Below are positions 7,715-15,802 of a stretch of DNA of 24,570 bases, piece by piece. Origin of the DNA: JBJXHG01 sp046160865 (GTDB taxonomy: Bacteria; Planctomycetota; UBA1135; GCA-002686595). The stretch spans positions 1 through 24,570 of the forward strand of contig JBJXHG010000061.1 in NCBI GenBank assembly GCA_046160865.1, in the 5' to 3' direction. Positions within the stretch are counted from its first letter, which is position 1; every line of letters starts with the position of its first letter. The notes beneath the pieces were generated by a model. That model searched no databases. It was not told where the DNA came from and saw only the letters and a list, made by a program, of their open reading frames with translations. The translations under genes and the position numbers were made by a program.

Positions 7715-8776
7715 CCGCGAGTACCGCTGCACGTACTCGCCCATATCGCCCGGCAGTTGGCTCGTCACTTCGACGATCTCTCCATCGTGCGGCGACCGGA
7801 AGCGCACACGATGGTGGTGCAGTGCCTGGCGCGGCATGCCGAGCCGGTCGTGGTCGTGCGCCGTCAGCGCACCGTCGAGCGACTTCTCGAAGAGCGCTTC
7901 GTCGACGCCGTACAGCTTGTCGCCGACCACGGGATGCCCGATCGCTTCGAGATGCACGCGGATCTGGTGCTGGCGGCCCGTCAACGGCAAGCACGACACG
8001 AGCGTGTGTCCGTGCAAGCGCTCGACGACGATCCAATCCGTGCGCGACGCTTGGCCGTCCGTCGCCGCGCTCATCTTCAACCCGACTTTGCTCGTGCGGC
8101 ACGCGCCGATCGGCATGTCGATCGTGCCGCGGTCGCGATCGATCGTGCCGTGCACGATCGCGAGATACTCCTTCTTCACGCGTCGATGCTCGAACTGCCC
8201 CATCACGTCGGCGTGCGCGATCGGATCCTTGCCGATGAGCACGATGCCGCTCGTCTCGCGGTCCAGCCGATGGCAGAGACGCGGCGCAGTGCCCGTTTCG
8301 AGCGGCTGTCCGCCGCCGTATTTCGCGTGCACGCGTTGGATCAACGTGTCGGTGAGATGCCGGCCGCTCGGATGGACGGCGACGTCGGGCGGCTTGTCGA
8401 CAGCGAGCACGGCTTCGTCCTCGTACAGGATCACGAGCTCGTCGGAACTCGGCCCGAGCATCGGGAGACGCAGCTCCTCGGGGATCACGACGACGACACG
8501 TGAGCCGTGACGGAGCTTGCGGCCGGGACGGCGCTCGAGCGCGAGCTCACCGCTGCCGCGCGGCCGATCGGGTGCGCTCGCGTCGATCCACACGTGACCG
8601 CTCTCGATCAACCCTTGGATCGAGCTGCGCGATCGCCAAGTCAGGTGATGCGCGAGGAAAGCGTCGAGGCGCAGCTTGAGCTCGTCCGCCTTCGTTCGAA
8701 GATCGCTCGCATCGACGCGCAGCTCGACTTCGCTGGGCGGTCGCGTCAGATCGCGATTCTTCGGGTAGAGGCCCAT
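7703..8776 (-). CDS. RluA/RluD-family 23S rRNA pseudouridine synthase
   Basis: This 357-residue protein isomerises uridine to pseudouridine in structured RNA. An S4-like RNA-binding region spans about 35-95 (LRLDAFLAHHLTWRSRSSIQ, later GSRVVVVIPEE). The catalytic domain follows with DEAVLAVDKPPDVAVHP (120-136), the active-site motif HRLDRETSGIVL with Asp172, and LPLTGRQHQIRVHLEAIGHP further on. The start at 8776 gives MGLYPKNRDL; the frame is open upstream as an Arg-rich shadow. The target base cannot be predicted. It follows rpsU on the same strand after 82 bases, so the two may be co-transcribed. Confidence 0.93.
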   Translation of the reverse strand: MGLYPKNRDLTRPPSEVELRVDASDLRTKADELKLRLDAFLAHHLTWRSRSSIQGLIESGHVWIDASAPDRPRGSGELALERRPGRKLRHGSRVVVVIPEELRLPMLGPSSDELVILYEDEAVLAVDKPPDVAVHPSGRHLTDTLIQRVHAKYGGGQPLETGTAPRLCHRLDRETSGIVLIGKDPIAHADVMGQFEHRRVKKEYLAIVHGTIDRDRGTIDMPIGACRTSKVGLKMSAATDGQASRTDWIVVERLHGHTLVSCLPLTGRQHQIRVHLEAIGHPVVGDKLYGVDEALFEKSLDGALTAHDHDRLGMPRQALHHHRVRFRSPHDGEIVEVTSQLPGDMGEYVQRYSRSVS

Positions 8777-8858
8777 GCGTGGAGTGTGCTGCGCGGTACG
8801 CAAGCCCTCCCCATGACGTTCGAGCGGCGACGTTCGCGCCGCGTACGAAGGCGCGTCC

Positions 8859-9128
8859 CTAGAACGACGGGCGACGCGGGCGCGTCGAAACCTTCTTGCG
8901 GGTCGAACGGGCCGTGCGCATGTCGCGGCGCCGCGGATCGTTCTTGCGCGTGGCCTTCTGGATCGTGCGCAGGCGTTCGCGTCGCTCTCTTCGCCGTTGA
9001 TCGGAACGCTTCTCGTGCCACGCATTGGCCTTGGCGAGACGGAAGATGCCGCTGTAGTTGCACTGACGCTTGAAGCGCCGCAGTGCGGCTTCGAGAGACT
9101 CGTTGGCGCGAACCTGAACCTTGATCAC
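8859..9128 (-). CDS. rpsU: Small ribosomal subunit protein bS21
   Basis: This 89-residue basic protein of the 30S subunit sits near the anti-Shine-Dalgarno end of 16S rRNA and aids initiation. The sequence (M)IKVQVRANESLEAALRRFK followed by RQCNYSGIFRLAKAN is diagnostic. The start is a GTG at 9128, with AAGGA about 11 bases upstream. Compared with the common length of about 60-70 residues, it has a longer Arg/Lys-rich C-terminal tail (about residues 65-89). It is divergent from recD2 across 159 bases and is followed by the pseudouridine synthase gene. Confidence 0.93.
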   Translation of the reverse strand: MIKVQVRANESLEAALRRFKRQCNYSGIFRLAKANAWHEKRSDQRRRERRERLRTIQKATRKNDPRRRDMRTARSTRKKVSTRPRRPSF

Positions 9129-9287
9129 TCGCAGACGTTCCTTTCGACGTGCCGGGTCGAGCGCGCGCGTCGGCCCACCGGCAGGGGACGAAACGCGGGG
9201 CGAAAAGGTAACGCGCCCGTCGGCAGCCACCAAGGGGCTTCTCGCGGCGTTCTGGAAATCGTGCGGCCGCGCTGCGATCCTCCGGCG

Positions 9288-11543
9288 GTGGGAGACGCCC
9301 CGTCCGAAGCGGATTCGCGCGGCGCAAAGCGCGGCGACGAGATCCTTCAGGGCACGGTCGAGCGCGTCACCTACGCCGACGCGACGTCGCTCTACACCGT
9401 CCTAAGGGTTCTGCCCGAGCCGGGTTACGAGCCGCGTGCGGGCTTCGGGGCCTTCCGGCCCGAGCGCGTGACCGCCGTCGGCCGCGCCGAGGGTCCGTCC
9501 GCCGGCTTGCGCGTCCGGCTGACCGGCCGTTGGAGCGAGCACCGCACGCACGGCCAGCAGTTCGAGTTCGAATTGCTCGAGGTCATCGCCCCCTCGGGTC
9601 GCGACGGACTCGTCAAGTACCTCGCCTCCGACCGCTTCCGCGGCGTCGGCGAGAAACTCGCCGAGCGCATCGTCGACGCGCTCGGCGACCGCGCGATCGA
9701 CCGCATCCTCGAGGATCCGAAAGAGCTCGCGCGCGTGCGCGGACTGACGAACACGGTGCGCGAAGGTCTCGTCGCCGCGCTGCTCGCGGAGGCCGGCTCG
9801 CACCGCGCCCAGGTCTTCTTGCGCGGACTCGGGCTCGGCGCGTGGCAAACGTCGCGCGTGCTGAAGAAGTTCGGCCTGAACTGCGAGGAGCTCCTGCGCG
9901 CGGATCCGTACCTGCTCGCGAACGGCATCTCCGGCATCGGCTTCGGAACCGCCGACCGCATCGCGTTCGCGCTCGGACTCGCTCCGGAGGATCCGCGTCG
10001 CGTGCGTGCCGCCGTCGTGCAGGCACTGCGCGCCGGCGCGGAGGACGGCCACACCGTGCTCGCGACCGAACGGCTGCTCGCAGATGCGGATCGCTTGCTG
10101 AACGGCACAGCCACCGCGGACGCGCTGCGCACCGCGCTGGACGAGCTCGCGCGCACGCACGAAGTCGTCGTCGAGCACCCCGAGGGAGCGGTCGAGCGAG
10201 CGGCACTGCCGCATCTCGTGCAGTGCGAAACGATGCTCGCACGCAATCTCGCGGCGCTCGTGCGTTCGGCGCCGACGAGAGCGCTCGCGGACGAGCGCGC
10301 GCTCGCCGCCGCCGAGCGACGGTCGGGCCTCGAGCTCGATCCCGATCAACGCGCGAGCGTGCTCGGCTTGCTCGCGACGCCGCTCGGCTTGCTCACCGGC
10401 GGACCGGGCGTTGGCAAGACGACGATCCTGAAGCTGCTCGTGCAGCTCGCGCAAGAGGCGCGTGCGAACGTGTTGCTCGCGTCGCCGACCGGCCGCGCGG
10501 CGAAGCGGCTCGCAGAAGCGACGTCGCATCCCGCGCAGACGCTCCACCGCTTGCTCGGTTACGACCCGGCGGCGGAGGGCTTCGTGCACAACGCGCAGAA
10601 CCCGCTCGAAGCCGATCTCATCGTCGTCGACGAGATCTCGATGCTCGACGTGGTGCTCGCGCACCACTTGCTGAAGGCGATCCAGCCGCCGACGCGTCTC
10701 GTGTTCGTCGGCGACCCGGATCAGCTGCCGTCCGTCGGTCCCGGCAACGTGCTGCACGACCTGATCGCGTCCGGCTGCATGCCGGTGTTCCGGCTGACCC
10801 GCATCTTCCGCCAGGCCGAGCACAGCCTGATCGTCACGAACGCGCACAACATCTTGCACGGCCGCGCACTCACGCTGCCGCCGCGCGGCGACCGGCGCTC
10901 CGACTTCTATTTCTTCCCGGCCGACGATCCGATCGCGTGCGCCGAGCGCGTCGTCGACGTCGTGACGCGCCGCGTACCCGAGACGTTCGGCCTGCGCTGG
11001 ATCGACGACGTGCAGGTCATCGCGCCGATGTACCGCGGTGAGTGCGGCGTCGATGCGCTCAACGAAAAGTTGCGCGCAGCGCTCGTGCACGCGGACGCGC
11101 ACGTCCGCGAGGTGCGTCAAGGCGAGCGCGTGTGGCGCGCCGGCGACCGTGTGATCCACACGCGCAACGACTACGAGCGCGAAATCTTCAATGGCGACCT
11201 CGGACGCATCGAGCGCATCCAGGACGACAAGAGCCTCGTCGTGCGCTTCCCCGAGCGCGAGGTCGTCTACACGGGCTCCGAGATCTTCGACCTGCAGCCC
11301 GCGTTCGCGATCACCGTGCACCGCTCGCAAGGGAGCGAGTACCCGGCCGTCGTCATCCCGCTCGTCACGCAGCACTTCATGATGCTGCAGCGCAACCTGC
11401 TCTACACGGCGGTGACGCGCGCGCGCAAGCTCGTCGTGCTCGTCGGATCGCCACGCGCGCTCCAGATGGCGATCGACAATGCCGACCAAGGCAAGCGCGA
11501 GAGCGCGCTGACGGAGCGGATGCGCGCGGCGCTGGGCACGTGA
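9288..11543 (+). CDS. recD2: RecD2-type ATP-dependent 5'-3' DNA helicase
   Basis: This superfamily 1B helicase, about 751 residues long, belongs to the RecD2 group found outside RecBCD. It has an N-terminal OB-like region (ILQGTVERVTY), helix-hairpin-helix segments (FRGVGEKLAERIVDALG and VRGLTNTVREGLV), and Walker A GGPGVGKTT with Lys377. Walker B IVVDEISMLD has Asp448 and Glu449. FVGDPDQLPSVGPGNVL, TVHRSQGSEYPAVVIPL and RNLLYTAVTRARKLVVLVG are the later motifs. The GTG at 9288 gives the normal RecD2 length; a GTG at 9261 is possible, and the frame is open to 8997 only as antisense to rpsU. It probably acts in repair and fork maintenance. It converges on rarA across a hairpin-rich gap. Confidence 0.94.
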   Translation: MGDAPSEADSRGAKRGDEILQGTVERVTYADATSLYTVLRVLPEPGYEPRAGFGAFRPERVTAVGRAEGPSAGLRVRLTGRWSEHRTHGQQFEFELLEVIAPSGRDGLVKYLASDRFRGVGEKLAERIVDALGDRAIDRILEDPKELARVRGLTNTVREGLVAALLAEAGSHRAQVFLRGLGLGAWQTSRVLKKFGLNCEELLRADPYLLANGISGIGFGTADRIAFALGLAPEDPRRVRAAVVQALRAGAEDGHTVLATERLLADADRLLNGTATADALRTALDELARTHEVVVEHPEGAVERAALPHLVQCETMLARNLAALVRSAPTRALADERALAAAERRSGLELDPDQRASVLGLLATPLGLLTGGPGVGKTTILKLLVQLAQEARANVLLASPTGRAAKRLAEATSHPAQTLHRLLGYDPAAEGFVHNAQNPLEADLIVVDEISMLDVVLAHHLLKAIQPPTRLVFVGDPDQLPSVGPGNVLHDLIASGCMPVFRLTRIFRQAEHSLIVTNAHNILHGRALTLPPRGDRRSDFYFFPADDPIACAERVVDVVTRRVPETFGLRWIDDVQVIAPMYRGECGVDALNEKLRAALVHADAHVREVRQGERVWRAGDRVIHTRNDYEREIFNGDLGRIERIQDDKSLVVRFPEREVVYTGSEIFDLQPAFAITVHRSQGSEYPAVVIPLVTQHFMMLQRNLLYTAVTRARKLVVLVGSPRALQMAIDNADQGKRESALTERMRAALGT

Positions 11544-11572
11544 CGCGGACCGACGGCTGCGCGTGAAAACGA

Positions 11573-11604
11573 GCAGCGCCCGGCTGCCATTCGCCGGGCG
11601 CTGC
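11573..11604 (-). terminator. Strong hairpin, likely terminator
   Basis: A perfect 12-base stem (GCAGCGCCCGGC, 11573-11584, with its complement at 11593-11604) encloses an 8-base loop. Read on the minus strand, the hairpin is followed by TCGTTTTCAC, so it best fits an intrinsic terminator for transcripts arriving from rarA. It lies 29 bases past the recD2 stop and could also end that transcript, though without a T-run on that side. Confidence 0.6.
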
Positions 11605-11624
11605 ATCGACCATCCAGCTTTCTC

Positions 11625-11652
11625 GACCGTGGAGCACTCCCGCTCCACGGTC
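11625..11652. terminator. Second perfect hairpin between recD2 and rarA
   Basis: An 11-base perfect stem (GACCGTGGAGC at 11625-11635, complement at 11642-11652) has a 6-base loop. There is no clear T-run on either side. It may reinforce termination or be a separate repeat. Confidence 0.4.
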
Positions 11653-11856
11653 ACGCGCCGCCCCGCGTCGAGTCCGCGGGACGACGTGCTCCACAGGGTT
11701 CACGTTCTCAGGATCATCTCGTCGACCTGCCCGGCACCTGCTGCGATTCCCCACGCAGCCGAGCCGAACACGCGCGAGCTAGGCAACGCGCGTGCCGAAC
11801 GCGGACATGCGTTCGCGCAGCGAGAAGCGGTGTCGCGTTCGACCCCGCCGCTCTTC

Positions 11857-11874
11857 GTCACGGGTTCCCGTGAC
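11857..11874. repeat. Short perfect inverted repeat near the end of rarA
   Basis: GTCACGGG (11857-11864) and CCCGTGAC (11867-11874) form an 8-base inverted repeat with a 2-base centre. A third related string GTGACGGG follows at 11877-11884. It lies about 45 bases beyond the rarA stop. The role is unknown. Confidence 0.35.
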
Positions 11875-11919
11875 TCGTGACGGGAGCCTTCACGGCCCAG
11901 GCGGGCGGCGCGAAAGCGA

Positions 11920-13227
11920 TCAGCGCTTTTCGCTCGCCGGGCGCTGCGCGTCGTCGGTCGACTCCGCGAAGTAATCGCGACCCGAGAGCGACGGCGGCAA
12001 GCACGTCATCTCGTCCTTCGCGCTCGGATCGTCGTGCAGGTAGCGATAGCCCGCGCCGTAGCCGGCCGCTTTCATCAAGCCCGTCGCCGCGTTGCGCAAG
12101 TGCAGCGGCACGGGCTCGGCCTGCGTGCTCTCGACGTCGTGCACGACGCGCTCGAGCGCGACGTACACGGCGTTGCTCTTCGGCGCGCGCGCGAGGTAGA
12201 CCGCCGCTTGCGCGAGGAAGATCTTCCCTTCGGGATAACCGACCTTGCGAAAGGCCTCGTCGGCGTCGAGCGCGACGCGCAGCGCTTGCGGGTCCGCCAG
12301 CCCGATGTCCTCCGACGCCATGCGGATGAGTCGCCGGCCGATGTACTCGCCGTCCTCGCCCGCTTCCATCATTCGGGCGACCCAGTACAGCGCCGCGCTG
12401 TCGTCGCCGTTGCGCACGCTCTTGTGCAGCGCGGAGATCAGGTTGTAGTGCTCCTCACCCGTCTTGTCGTGACGGAGCACCTTCTTCTGCAGTGCTTCCT
12501 GCAGCGTGCGCGCATCGATTTCGCCGTCGGAACCGACGAGACCGGCGGCGGTTTCCAGCACGGTGAGCGCGCGCCGCGCGTCGCCGTCGCTCGCGTGCGC
12601 GATGCGCAAGAGGATCGCGTCGCTCGCACGCACGCGGCCGGCGAGACCCCGCTCGCACTCGTCGAGCGCGCTCTGCAGCACGCGCACGAGCACTTCTGGC
12701 CGGAGCGGCTGCAGGATGACCGTGCGCATGCGCGAGAGGAGCGCGCCGTTGATCTCGAACGACGGGTTCTCGGTCGTCGCGCCGATCAGCACGATGTCGC
12801 CCTTCTCGACATACGGGAGGAAGGCATCTTGCTGCGCTTTGTTGAAGCGGTGGATCTCGTCGACGAACAGCAAGGTTCGACGGCCGCTGCGCCGGCGCTC
12901 GGCCTCCGCATCGCGCATCACCTCGCGGATCTCCTTGATGCCGGAGAGCACCGCCGAGTACGTCGCGAACCGCAAGTTGCTCTTCGACGCGATCAAGCGC
13001 GCGAGCGTCGTCTTGCCGGTACCTGGCGGTCCCCACAGGATCAAGCTCTGCACGAGCTCGCCGCGCAGCACGCGCTCGAGCACCTTGCCCGGACCGACGA
13101 GGTGCTCCTGCCCGATGTACTCGTCGATCGAGCGCGGGCGCATGCGGTCCGCGAGCGGCGCGTCGGCTCGCGGCGCAGCCATCACATCGAGCTCCGGCTC
13201 GGCGGATCCGAACAGGTCATCCGTCAT
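11920..13227 (-). CDS. rarA: Replication-associated recombination protein A (AAA+ ATPase, MgsA/RarA)
   Basis: This 435-residue protein related to clamp-loader ATPases acts at stalled replication forks. Walker A GPPGTGKTT lies at 66-74, Walker B LLFVDEIHRFNK has Asp123 and Glu124, and the sensor 1 segment is IGATTENPSFEIN. RARSP-type C-terminal domains follow: HYNLISALHKSVRNGD and MMEAGEDGEYIGRRLIRMASEDIGLADP. MRPRSIDEYIGQEHLVG near the N-terminus is characteristic. The length is normal. The start at 13227 lies inside the 3' end of the methyltransferase gene (11-base overlap), so the two are probably one transcript. Confidence 0.96.
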   Translation of the reverse strand: MTDDLFGSAEPELDVMAAPRADAPLADRMRPRSIDEYIGQEHLVGPGKVLERVLRGELVQSLILWGPPGTGKTTLARLIASKSNLRFATYSAVLSGIKEIREVMRDAEAERRRSGRRTLLFVDEIHRFNKAQQDAFLPYVEKGDIVLIGATTENPSFEINGALLSRMRTVILQPLRPEVLVRVLQSALDECERGLAGRVRASDAILLRIAHASDGDARRALTVLETAAGLVGSDGEIDARTLQEALQKKVLRHDKTGEEHYNLISALHKSVRNGDDSAALYWVARMMEAGEDGEYIGRRLIRMASEDIGLADPQALRVALDADEAFRKVGYPEGKIFLAQAAVYLARAPKSNAVYVALERVVHDVESTQAEPVPLHLRNAATGLMKAAGYGAGYRYLHDDPSAKDEMTCLPPSLSGRDYFAESTDDAQRPASEKR

Positions 13228-14014
13228 GCTCGGCCTCGTGGCTCGCGGCGCGTCCGCTCGCGAAGAGCAGGATCGACGTCGCGACGGCGACGTTGAGCGA
13301 TTCGACTTGCCCGGCCATCTCGATCGTGACCGGCTCGAAGGAGCGCGTGGACGCGGGCATCGCGCCGGTCTCCGCGCTCACCCACAGCGCGAGCGGCCCG
13401 CGCCAATCGAAGTCGCGCGGGCTCTTGCCGCCGCGCGTCGCCGCGCACGCTTGCCGCACGTTGCGCGACGCGAGCTCTCGCGCGAGCGCGACGGCGTCGG
13501 AGCCGAAATGCACGGGAATGCGCAGCAAGCTGCCCATCGAGCCGCGCAGCGCCTTGTCGTTCCACGGGCTCGCCCCGCCACGCGCGACGAGCAGCGCGTG
13601 CGCCCCGAACGCTTCCGCCGAGCGCGCGAGCGCGCCGAGATTGCCCGGATCGGCGACGCCGGCGACGACGAGGAGCAGCGTGTGCGTGTCGAGGCTCAAG
13701 CTCGCGACGTCGATCGACGCGGGCGTCGCGCACAGCGCGAGCACGCCCGGCGGCGACTTGAGCACGCTGACCTTCGCCATCAGCTCGCGATCGACGAGCC
13801 GCACGTGCGCACCGCTGCGCTCGAGCTCGCCCGCGCGCTCGAGCCGATCCTCCGCCAGCAAGATGCACTCGAGCGCGAGCCCGACGCGGCGCGCGTCGTC
13901 GACGAGTCGATCGCCTTCGAGCACGATCGTCGCTGGCTCGAGTCCCGCTCGAACGGCTCCGATCCGCTTGATGATAGGATTGCCGCGCGATCGGATGACG
14001 GCCTCGGCGTCCAT
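13217..14014 (-). CDS. TrmH-type (SPOUT) RNA 2'-O-methyltransferase
   Basis: This 265-residue protein uses S-adenosylmethionine to methylate ribose in rRNA or tRNA. An N-terminal substrate-binding region includes GNPIIKRIGAVR and VLEGDRLVDDAR. SPOUT motif 1 is DPGNLGALARSAEAFG (122-137, Asn125) and motif 3 is IEMAGQVESLNVAVATSILLF (231-251). Motif 2 is unusual: LALWVSAETGAMP (208-220) replaces the usual GxEGxG loop, which keeps the Glu and one Gly. The start at 14014 fits the domain; the frame is open further upstream as antisense to rsgA. It overlaps the rarA start by 11 bases and is divergent from rsgA. The target nucleotide is unknown. Confidence 0.9.
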   Translation of the reverse strand: MDAEAVIRSRGNPIIKRIGAVRAGLEPATIVLEGDRLVDDARRVGLALECILLAEDRLERAGELERSGAHVRLVDRELMAKVSVLKSPPGVLALCATPASIDVASLSLDTHTLLLVVAGVADPGNLGALARSAEAFGAHALLVARGGASPWNDKALRGSMGSLLRIPVHFGSDAVALARELASRNVRQACAATRGGKSPRDFDWRGPLALWVSAETGAMPASTRSFEPVTIEMAGQVESLNVAVATSILLFASGRAASHEAEHDG

Positions 14015-14116
14015 GCGCGCGGATTGTACGCGCGCTCGCCACGTCTCCGATCCCACGAACTGCCGCATGACGTTCCCTCCGCTCCTCGCATCGTCGCTCG
14101 CACACGGTGCGTCCGC

Positions 14117-15061
14117 ATGAACGCGCTGAAGACCGGCCGCGTGATCCGCACGGACGCGAAGGTCTGCCACGTCGACGTCGACGGAAAAGTCCTGCTCGGC
14201 GCCCCGCGCGGCATCCTCTTCGACGGCGCGCACAAGAACCCCGTGGCGGTCGGCGATCGGGTCGAGATCGACGACTCGACCTCGCCGGCAAGCCTCGAGC
14301 GCGTCCTCCCTCGGACCAACTACCTGTCGCGCACCGCCTCGTCGCACGATCCGCGCGAGCAAGTGCTCGCGGCGAACGTCGATCAGCTCTTCGTCGTCGG
14401 CTCGGTGAATTCGCCGGGCTTCTCGAGCAACCGCACGGACCGGATCCTCGCCGCGTGCGTCTGGCAGCACATCCCGGGGCGCGTCGTGCTCAACAAGATC
14501 GACCTCGCGACGGAGCAAGAGATCGCCGCGCTGCAGGACACGTACGAGCGCGTGCCGTTCCCCGTGGTGCGCACGTGCGCCGTCGACGGGCGCGGGCTCG
14601 ACGAGCTACGCGCGCTCATCGCAGGCAAGACGTCGGTGTTCTACGGCGCGTCCGGCGCGGGCAAATCGAGCTTGCTGAACGCGCTCGAGCCGACCTTGAA
14701 GCTCAAGACGGGCAAGATGAGCAAGTACTGGGAGACCGGGAAGCACACGACGTCGTTCTCGCAGCTGTATCGATTCGGTCCCGAGACCGCGATCATCGAC
14801 ACGCCCGGCATTCGCGTGTTTCGCCTGCACAACGTGCCGACCGAGAACCTGCGCGACCTGTTCCCGGACATCGTGCGCGTGCAGTCGCGCTGCAAATTTC
14901 CGACGTGCACGCACGACCACGAGCCCGATTGCGCGGTCTTCGACGCGGTCGAATCGGGCGCGCTGCCGGCCAGCCGCTATGCGAGTTACGTCGAGCTGCT
15001 CGACGAGCGCCGTCAAGGCGCCGACGACGACGACACGTCCGAGGCGCCGAGCGAGGACTGA
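14117..15061 (+). CDS. rsgA: Ribosome small-subunit-dependent GTPase A
   Basis: This 314-residue, circularly permuted GTPase helps mature the 30S subunit. An N-terminal OB fold (TGRVIRTDAKVCHV, PVAVGDRVEI) precedes the permuted G motifs: G4 NKID at 126-129, G1 GASGAGKSS at 177-185 and G3 DTPG further on. A C-terminal zinc motif follows in CKFPTCTHDHEPDCAV. The acidic tail DDDDTSEAPSED is short. The ATG at 14117 is the only good start near the OB fold. No Shine-Dalgarno motif is seen. It is divergent from the methyltransferase gene across 102 bases and convergent with the DUF2752 gene. Confidence 0.96.
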   Translation: MNALKTGRVIRTDAKVCHVDVDGKVLLGAPRGILFDGAHKNPVAVGDRVEIDDSTSPASLERVLPRTNYLSRTASSHDPREQVLAANVDQLFVVGSVNSPGFSSNRTDRILAACVWQHIPGRVVLNKIDLATEQEIAALQDTYERVPFPVVRTCAVDGRGLDELRALIAGKTSVFYGASGAGKSSLLNALEPTLKLKTGKMSKYWETGKHTTSFSQLYRFGPETAIIDTPGIRVFRLHNVPTENLRDLFPDIVRVQSRCKFPTCTHDHEPDCAVFDAVESGALPASRYASYVELLDERRQGADDDDTSEAPSED

Positions 15062-15084
15062 CGCGCGCGCGATTCCGGCAGCGT

Positions 15085-15120
15085 GCGTGCTCGCAGTGCG
15101 GCGGCATCGCACGAGCGCGC
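15085..15120. terminator. Possible bidirectional terminator
   Basis: GCGTGCTCG (15085-15093) pairs with CGAGCGCGC (15112-15120), with one mismatch. Inside it, GTGCG (15096-15100) can pair with CGCAC (15108-15112). It occupies the 62-base gap between convergent rsgA and the DUF2752 gene. No T-run is present. Confidence 0.35.
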
Positions 15121-15123
15121 AGG

Positions 15124-15609
15124 CTACGTCCCGAGCACGACGACGACCTTGTAGATCCAGCCGATCGCGAGCGCGCCGATCACGGCGGACCACACCCACG
15201 TTCGCATGCGCAGCGCGACGAGCTCCTGGTAGAGATGGCGTCCAGCGAGCTGTCCGCGAATCGCCCACACCGCGAACGCGAGGATCCCGATCACGACGAA
15301 GACGCCGAACGGGTGCGTGCGCAGCGAATCGCCGATGCTCGCGCGCGCGGCGTACGCGACCGCCGTCGTCACGCCACATCCGGGACACGGGATGCCGGTC
15401 CAGTCGAGGAACCGGCACTTCGGCAGGCCGAGCTGCTCGTGCGTGCCGAAGCCGCGCTCGTCGGGGTGCGCCCACGCGCCCAGCACGACGAGCACCGCGA
15501 TGCCACCGAGCGCGGCCGCGAGCACGATCCAGTGCTCGATCGAGCGCCTGGACTTGCTCGCGACGTCGAGCGTGAGCGGCGGCGTGGAGTCGGTATCGCG
15601 CTCGTTCAC
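15124..15609 (-). CDS. DUF2752 family membrane protein
   Basis: This 161-residue membrane protein is of unknown function. The DUF2752 signature is present as CRFLDWTGIPCPGCGVTTAV (65-84), with Cys65, Cys75 and Cys78. Hydrophobic segments lie at about 27-46, 101-118 and 137-156. The GTG at 15609 is chosen because it gives a compact N-terminus; a TTG at 15678 would add 23 residues without improving the match. The Cys-Pro-Gly-Cys arrangement is a family feature that could bind metal or be redox active, but the role is not known. It follows the hypothetical gene at 15803 on the same strand, separated by tandem hairpins. Confidence 0.82.
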   Translation of the reverse strand: MNERDTDSTPPLTLDVASKSRRSIEHWIVLAAALGGIAVLVVLGAWAHPDERGFGTHEQLGLPKCRFLDWTGIPCPGCGVTTAVAYAARASIGDSLRTHPFGVFVVIGILAFAVWAIRGQLAGRHLYQELVALRMRTWVWSAVIGALAIGWIYKVVVVLGT

Positions 15610-15700
15610 GCTGCTAGTTTGCGGGCAGACCGCGGATGCGGTCCAGCGTGACTCGAGCGGCGCCGCGGCGGCGCCCAAGAGAGGGAGTTGAGACGCGTTC

Positions 15701-15802
15701 GCCCCACCGAGACTTTCGCCATTCGGCCTGGCGCTGCGCGCCGTGCCGAATGGCTCGGGCGCCCCACCGATGGTTTCGCCGTTCGGCGCAGCGCCGAACG
15801 GC
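15701..15802. repeat. Two tandem hairpin units with a 60-base period
   Basis: GCCCCACCGA occurs at 15701-15710 and again exactly 60 bases later at 15761-15770; both copies lead into TTTCGCC and a palindrome. The first palindrome pairs GCCATTCGGC (15718-15727) with GCCGAATGGC (15745-15754) around an inner stem. The second is a perfect 11-base stem with a 3-base loop (15778-15802) that directly abuts the stop codon of the minus-strand gene at 15803. They could terminate that transcript, but no T-run follows. The duplicated unit may instead be a small dispersed repeat. The rest of 15610-15700 shows no gene. Confidence 0.6.

Larger units (their letters stand above)
11544..11919. other. Hairpin-rich intergenic region between convergent recD2 and rarA
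   Basis: No convincing gene occupies these 376 bases; one open frame at 11563-11880 has no recognisable protein features. The stretch holds three perfect inverted repeats, listed separately. A 14-base string TCGCCGGGCGCTGC occurs both in the right arm of the first hairpin (11591-11604) and inside the end of rarA (11934-11947). No tRNA-like fold was seen. Confidence 0.5.

Noticed and set aside
9402..11654. A 750-residue open frame opposite recD2
   Set aside because: It is Arg/Glu/His-rich without a recognisable domain and lies entirely antisense to a clear helicase gene; G/C third-position bias creates such shadows.
11563..11880. A 105-residue frame in the recD2-rarA gap
   Set aside because: It is built over three perfect hairpins, has no domain or ribosome binding site, and its codon use does not resemble that of the neighbouring genes.
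15124..15678. TTG start for the DUF2752 gene at 15678
   Set aside because: The 23 added residues show no similarity to the family and there is no ribosome binding site; the GTG at 15609 is more economical, though not proven.
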